Shown: positions 60,423 through 64,000 of the stretch, piece after piece
How the letters are laid out: every line of letters starts with the position of its first letter
Numbering within the stretch: the stretch's first letter is position 1
DNA from: Rhodocaloribacter litoris
GTDB taxonomy: Bacteria > Bacteroidota > Rhodothermia > Rhodothermales > ISCAR-4553
DNA: 64,000 nucleotides
Assembly: GCF_011682235.2 (NCBI RefSeq)
Contig: NZ_CP076718.1
Coordinates: 932,607-996,606 of the forward strand
Reading direction: 5' to 3'
The notes under the pieces: generated by a model
What the model was told of the DNA's origin: nothing
What the model saw: only the letters and a program-made list of their open reading frames with translations
Databases searched by the model: none
Position numbers and translations under genes: made by a program

Positions 60423-62506
60423 AGACACTCCTCCGGTTTTGGTTTGGGGTTGATACGAACGGCATGACCGTTAGATCCTGCCGTAATAGTATCCACGATC
60501 CGTGGATCCATTTTCTTACAAGTAGGCCGGGATGTGAAGGCTGTTTTCAGTCCCATCCATTGTGCAAGTGCAAGCGCACGCCAGAGCACGATCCGCTCGG
60601 CCTCGCGCCGGGGGTCGGATAGATGACCGGCGACCAGTTGCCTGGCCAGAGCGACCACCGGCTCCTCCTGAAGATAGTTTCCGGGGAATCCCTCTGCTTT
60701 GATCGTACGGGCAAACTGTTGCAACCGAGGCGCATCTTCGGCCTGCAGCGCCCGGATGTACCCCGGTGCCAGGTTGGCTTTGTCCCGGCGCCACTGGACC
60801 TCCGCCGGCAACACCCCTTCCAGGGCCCGGCGCATCACCCAGCGCCCCAGACCATCACGCCGCTTCAGGTCGGCCGGCAGGGCCAGGCAGTACGCCACGA
60901 GGCGAACGTCAAAGAACGGCATGCGTACCTCGATGCCGGCCGCCGCGGCCTGCGCCTCGATCAGCCGGGCACCGTACGACATGATCGGACGCACCAGCTT
61001 GGCATGATGCCGGGCTCGCTCGGTCGGGTACTCCGCGGACTCCGGTACTTCCGCCAGATAAGGCGCCATCCTGCCCAGAAAGTCTGCGTCGAAATACGAT
61101 TGCCATGCCGTTCCCGCCCAGGTGGTTCCCAGCGAAGAGAAGGCCAGCGCCGTACCGTACTTCGTCTGATTACGCTGGCGGCGTCTCCGTAGCATCGGCG
61201 ACATCCAGGGGTGCCCGTAGGCAAACTCTTTCATCCATTTGACGAAGGCCCGCCGGGCATGGCGCTCTTTTCCGCCCATATTCAGGACGGTGGCCCGAAC
61301 CTCTTTCCAGAGCCGCACCCAGCGGTACTGCCACAGCAGTTCGTAAAAGATCCCGTCGCCGTGCGACACCGTCGTGTCACCATCGAAGCCATCGAGCACC
61401 ACCCTCACCCCCTGCTCACGGGCCTGGTGGTGGAGATCCCAGGACAGGTAGGCGTTGATGCCCTCGTTCGGGCGTTCGAGGTACCACGTCAGTTCCTCGT
61501 TGTGTGCCAGCGGGCTGCCTTGGTCCGCAGCGTAAAAATGGGGCCTCATCGCCTCCGGGTACATCCGGAGCGCGGCCTCGATGTAGGGACGCTCGTTACA
61601 GGCCGGGATACTGTCGAAAACGGCGGAATACGTGTGCAGCGGACCTTTTCCGGCTTCCTGCAACTGGCGCGCGGCCGTGCAGGCAACGGAGGTCGAATCC
61701 AGCCCGCCGCTGAGCATCGAGCCGACCGGCGTGATGCTGCGCAGGCGACACCGCACGGCCTCGTCGAACAGCTCTTTGAACCGCTCGATATAGTCCTCGT
61801 CCCGGTTGTAACGGACTTCCCGCTCCGGGTCGAGCGCCCAGTACATCTCCGCGCGGGACACACCTTCTCGCGGAACGAGCACGGTGTGGGCCGGCGGAAC
61901 GGCCTTCGCGTCGCGGAAGAAGGTCATCTCCGGCGTGACCTGCACGGGGATGAGCAGAAACTCGGCGATCTTGCGCTCGTTCGGCGACTCCGAAACCAGC
62001 CCGAGCGCCCGGAGGGCTTTGATCTCCGAGGCGAACGCCAGCACCTCGCCGGGTCGGTGGACATAATACAGCGGGCGGAGGCCGAAGTGATCGCGGGCCA
62101 GGAGCATACGCTGCTCGCGGGCGTCCCAGACCGCGAAGGCGAAGTCGCCCAGCAGGTGTTCCGGCGCTTTGGCCCCCCAGCGGCGGTACGCGGCCAGTAC
62201 GAAGGCCTCGTCGGGGGCCTCCCGGTATGCGTCCGGCAACGCCAGCGTACGAAGCAGGTCCGCCCGGTTGTCGATCCGCCCGTCAAAGACGAGCACGATC
62301 TGTCCGTCGTCGGAGATCAGCGGCTGTGCTTCCCCCGGGGCCTCCGGCACCGTGCGGAACAGGAGCTGCCCCATCCCCACCGGTCCTTCGGTCCAGACGC
62401 CCGTGCCGTCCGGCCCCCGGTGGGCGATGGCCGCCGTCATGCGCCGGAGTTCATCCGACGCGACCGGCTTGCCGTCAAGGTGCCATATGCCTGCGATGCC
62501 GCTCAT
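60419..62506 (-). CDS. Lasso cyclase-type asparagine synthetase homologue (C protein)
   Basis: The 695-residue protein keeps the two-domain asparagine synthetase plan. It begins MSGIAGIWHLDGKPV, so the catalytic Cys2 of AsnB is Ser and glutamine cleavage should be lost. The ATP-pyrophosphatase loop is intact (VGSMLSGGLDSTSVACTAAR), and GDFAFAVWD and RGPDGTGVW are kept. In lasso biosynthesis this protein activates the Asp or Glu side chain and closes the macrolactam. Its stop overlaps the precursor start, and B2 and B1 genes lie upstream, giving the order B1-B2-C-A. Confidence 0.9.
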   Translation of the reverse strand: MSGIAGIWHLDGKPVASDELRRMTAAIAHRGPDGTGVWTEGPVGMGQLLFRTVPEAPGEAQPLISDDGQIVLVFDGRIDNRADLLRTLALPDAYREAPDEAFVLAAYRRWGAKAPEHLLGDFAFAVWDAREQRMLLARDHFGLRPLYYVHRPGEVLAFASEIKALRALGLVSESPNERKIAEFLLIPVQVTPEMTFFRDAKAVPPAHTVLVPREGVSRAEMYWALDPEREVRYNRDEDYIERFKELFDEAVRCRLRSITPVGSMLSGGLDSTSVACTAARQLQEAGKGPLHTYSAVFDSIPACNERPYIEAALRMYPEAMRPHFYAADQGSPLAHNEELTWYLERPNEGINAYLSWDLHHQAREQGVRVVLDGFDGDTTVSHGDGIFYELLWQYRWVRLWKEVRATVLNMGGKERHARRAFVKWMKEFAYGHPWMSPMLRRRRQRNQTKYGTALAFSSLGTTWAGTAWQSYFDADFLGRMAPYLAEVPESAEYPTERARHHAKLVRPIMSYGARLIEAQAAAAGIEVRMPFFDVRLVAYCLALPADLKRRDGLGRWVMRRALEGVLPAEVQWRRDKANLAPGYIRALQAEDAPRLQQFARTIKAEGFPGNYLQEEPVVALARQLVAGHLSDPRREAERIVLWRALALAQWMGLKTAFTSRPTCKKMDPRIVDTITAGSNGHAVRINPKPKPEECL

Positions 62507-62537
62507 GTCTGCTCAAATGCCTCTGGCGAATACACTT

Positions 62538-62543
62538 ATTATA
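62538..62543 (-). promoter_or_regulatory. Possible -10 element upstream of the cyclase gene
   Basis: TATAAT on the minus strand lies 31 bp before the cyclase start. A TTAGGC element 19 nt upstream is only a weak -35. It could give the cyclase and precursor genes extra transcription independent of B1 and B2. Confidence 0.3.
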
Positions 62544-62610
62544 ACCGCATCAGGACGTCAATGCCTAACCTTTTTCGACACGACCCGCTCCGGTGTGGAG
62601 CAATTTTTCC

Positions 62611-63051
62611 TCAGGCGGCGGACTTCCGCCCGGGTGTAAGCGGGCGTAGCGGTACGTACCGGTGGATTGAGCTCTCCCCGCCGATGAGTACCCGGCCACG
62701 ATATTCCACCCAGGCATGAGCCAGCAACTCGCGCGCCGGTCCCTTCGCCACCCCGATATGCAGCACGGTATCAACGCCGGCACGGTGAAGCAGGTATCGC
62801 ACGGCAAGGGCCTGCGGCAGGCAGGGCCGGTCGCCCAGCAAGCGGCGGGCAACGGCCCGTACCAGACGGGCCACCCGGGCGGGGTCGTACCGCACCGCTT
62901 CCCCGGCCGGCGTTCGGTCCACGAACCGGACGACCCGGCGATACGGAAACAGCGCCAGCCCCACCCGAAAGGTCATCACCAGCACCAGGGCCTTCACCAG
63001 CAACCACCGATCGGGCCATGCAAGCCGCCGCCATTTACGCCAGGTGTTCAT
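62611..63051 (-). CDS. Lasso peptide B2-type transglutaminase-like leader peptidase
   Basis: The 146-residue protein has Cys77 in GDRPCLPQALAVRYLLHRAG and His112 in ELLAHAWVEYRGRVLIGG, the core of the B2 (McjB C-terminal-like) papain fold. The family cleaves the leader from the precursor. The N-terminal 17 nt overlap the B1 gene's end, so they are translated together. Its length is typical for the stand-alone B2 protein. Confidence 0.92.
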   Translation of the reverse strand: MNTWRKWRRLAWPDRWLLVKALVLVMTFRVGLALFPYRRVVRFVDRTPAGEAVRYDPARVARLVRAVARRLLGDRPCLPQALAVRYLLHRAGVDTVLHIGVAKGPARELLAHAWVEYRGRVLIGGESSIHRYVPLRPLTPGRKSAA

Positions 63052-63337
63052 TGGTCACCTCAACCAGACCGTGGCTTTTGAGTTGATTGAGAAAGGCCAG
63101 TACGTCTTCCAGGATTTGCTCGGGCGTCGCATCGTAGATCTCCAGCATCCGCTCAACCACCACCCGCACCGGCTGGGGCTGCCGGATCGTCTCCAGAATG
63201 AAGGCACCGACTTCGTTGAGACCGAAATAATTCCCGGACTTCACATCGAGCACGATCGCCTCTCCCCCCAGATCGGCAGTCGTAAGATCTTCGGAAACGA
63301 CAACTACAGAGTCCGGGCTGATCATGGGAATTCCCAT
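63035..63337 (-). CDS. PqqD-family leader-binding protein (lasso B1)
   Basis: The 100-residue protein contains LGGEAIVLDVKSGNYFGLNEVGAFILE, the usual PqqD-like beta core, followed by EQILEDVLAFLNQLKSHGLVEV. In lasso pathways it binds the leader motif and presents the precursor to B2 and C. The B2 gene overlaps it by 17 bp. The gene lies 18 bp downstream of the nucleotide-sugar dehydrogenase gene. Confidence 0.93.
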   Translation of the reverse strand: MGIPMISPDSVVVVSEDLTTADLGGEAIVLDVKSGNYFGLNEVGAFILETIRQPQPVRVVVERMLEIYDATPEQILEDVLAFLNQLKSHGLVEVTNEHLA

Positions 63338-63355
63338 CTTGCTATCGATTGTGGA

Positions 63356-64000
63356 TCAGACGCGCCCCGCAAGGCCACGTCCCAGAAGATAGATTTTTTC
63401 AGGGTTACAGGCCACCTCTTTGAACGCATTGCGGGTGTCGATGATGTAGCGGGCCTGCCGGGCGATCTCCTCATACGGAAACGCGTCGTGGTCCGTCAAC
63501 AGCACCACCACATCGAAGGACGCGACCGCCTCCGCCGTCAGCGCGATCCCCTCAAACGTACGCACCCCCTCGGCCAGCGGCACCCGGAACACCGGCACGT
63601 GCGGGTCGCTGTAGGCCACCTCCCCGACCCCCTTCCGGCAAAGCAGCGCCAGCACCTTCTCCGAAGGACTGTGACGGGTGTCGTCCACGTTCTTCTTGAA
63701 GGCCGCCCCCAGAAGGAGCACGCGCGCCTCCGCGAGCCGAACCCCCTGACGCGCCAGCGCCTCGACCACCTTCTCCACCACGTAAAACGGCATCTCCTCG
63801 TTCACGCGCGCCGACAACGTGATGAAACTCGTCTCGAAATCGTACCGCCGCGCCAGCCACGACAAATAGTACGGGTCGATCGGAATGCAGTGCCCCCCCA
63901 GCCCCGGACCCGGGTAGAACGGCATGAACCCGAACGGCTTCGTCGAGGCCGCCTCGATCACCTCCCACACCGACACCCCCCCCATCCGGTCGCACAGCCG
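63356..64000 (-). CDS. Nucleotide-sugar dehydrogenase (UDP-GlcNAc/UDP-ManNAc 6-dehydrogenase type), 5' end cut by window
   Basis: The visible 214 C-terminal residues contain the catalytic cysteine in PGPGLGGHCIPIDPYYL, the AARVNEEMP-like helix (SARVNEEMPFYVVEKVVEAL) and the C-terminal domain LLLGAAFKKNVDDTRHSPS, all standard for UDP-sugar 6-dehydrogenases. GGHCIPIDP is the form seen in the WbpA/WecC group. The enzyme makes a uronic acid for surface glycan synthesis. It precedes the lasso genes by 18 bp and suggests that the locus is joined to a polysaccharide cluster beyond the window. Confidence 0.9.
   Translation of the reverse strand, partial: RLCDRMGGVSVWEVIEAASTKPFGFMPFYPGPGLGGHCIPIDPYYLSWLARRYDFETSFITLSARVNEEMPFYVVEKVVEALARQGVRLAEARVLLLGAAFKKNVDDTRHSPSEKVLALLCRKGVGEVAYSDPHVPVFRVPLAEGVRTFEGIALTAEAVASFDVVVLLTDHDAFPYEEIARQARYIIDTRNAFKEVACNPEKIYLLGRGLAGRV

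Overview
The window is a GC-rich bacterial chromosome segment with short intergenic gaps and many ATGA stop/start overlaps. The gene content (a TonB receptor with a carboxypeptidase-like N-terminal domain, a DUF4856-imelysin-HTTM locus, large secreted caspase-like proteins, a kinase-TPR receptor, many starts without a Shine-Dalgarno site) best suits the Bacteroidota/Rhodothermota branch, perhaps Rhodothermales. That placement is inference; no rRNA, tRNA or CRISPR array was seen.

Layout. 1-4.6 kb: an M42 aminopeptidase (cut by the window edge) and a divergent PIG-L deacetylase, separated by a DUF4258/DUF2283 toxin-antitoxin-like pair that lies between two 116-bp direct repeats; then a small HEAT-repeat protein. 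4.6-6.1 kb: an intact insertion sequence with 13-bp inverted repeats and a 5-bp target duplication. 6.1-12.0 kb (minus strand): mnmA, a secreted hypothetical protein, a patatin-like lipase, a CoA-disulfide-reductase-like flavoprotein next to an Rrf2 regulator, and a CDF metal transporter. 12.0-13.0 kb: a gene-free kilobase of repeats, one of which recurs at 41.2 kb. 13.0-19.6 kb: a plus-strand operon of DUF4856 lipoprotein, imelysin-family lipoprotein, HTTM membrane protein and TonB receptor, probably for iron or another metal. 19.7-24.6 kb (minus): thioredoxin, an aeRF1-like protein, FtsH and an HtrA protease. 24.8-30.5 kb: a complete trans-4-hydroxyproline catabolic operon whose spacers hold AACGTT-type repeats and a seven-copy 21-bp tandem array. 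30.7-38.9 kb: a membrane Ser/Thr kinase with TPRs, a small lipoprotein and two exported caspase-fold proteins, one carrying two VHL-beta-like domains. 38.9-44.5 kb: SWIM-finger protein, Ala-rich lipoprotein, hemerythrin-like protein, and a dehydrogenase/aminotransferase pair.

44.7-64 kb, all minus strand, is the most interesting region. Its upstream end encodes a lasso-peptide pathway: nucleotide-sugar dehydrogenase, PqqD-like B1, transglutaminase-like B2, asparagine-synthetase-like cyclase C, and, overlapping the C stop codon, a 51-codon precursor gene. The precursor has the YxxPxLxxxGxxxxxT leader signature and a core with two cysteines; a strong terminator follows it. Downstream comes a second, long co-oriented series: HPr-kinase-like kinase, ABC exporter, SGNH hydrolase, two tandem GT2 glycosyltransferases, an EEP-family membrane protein, two more asparagine-synthetase-like proteins without the glutaminase cysteine, a sulfotransferase, a third GT2, an SAF-domain oxidoreductase and an NTP_transf_5 nucleotidyltransferase. 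Kinase plus nucleotidyltransferase recalls known phosphorylated/glycosylated lasso peptides. The inference is either an unusually large lasso tailoring system or a lasso cluster embedded in a surface-glycan locus.
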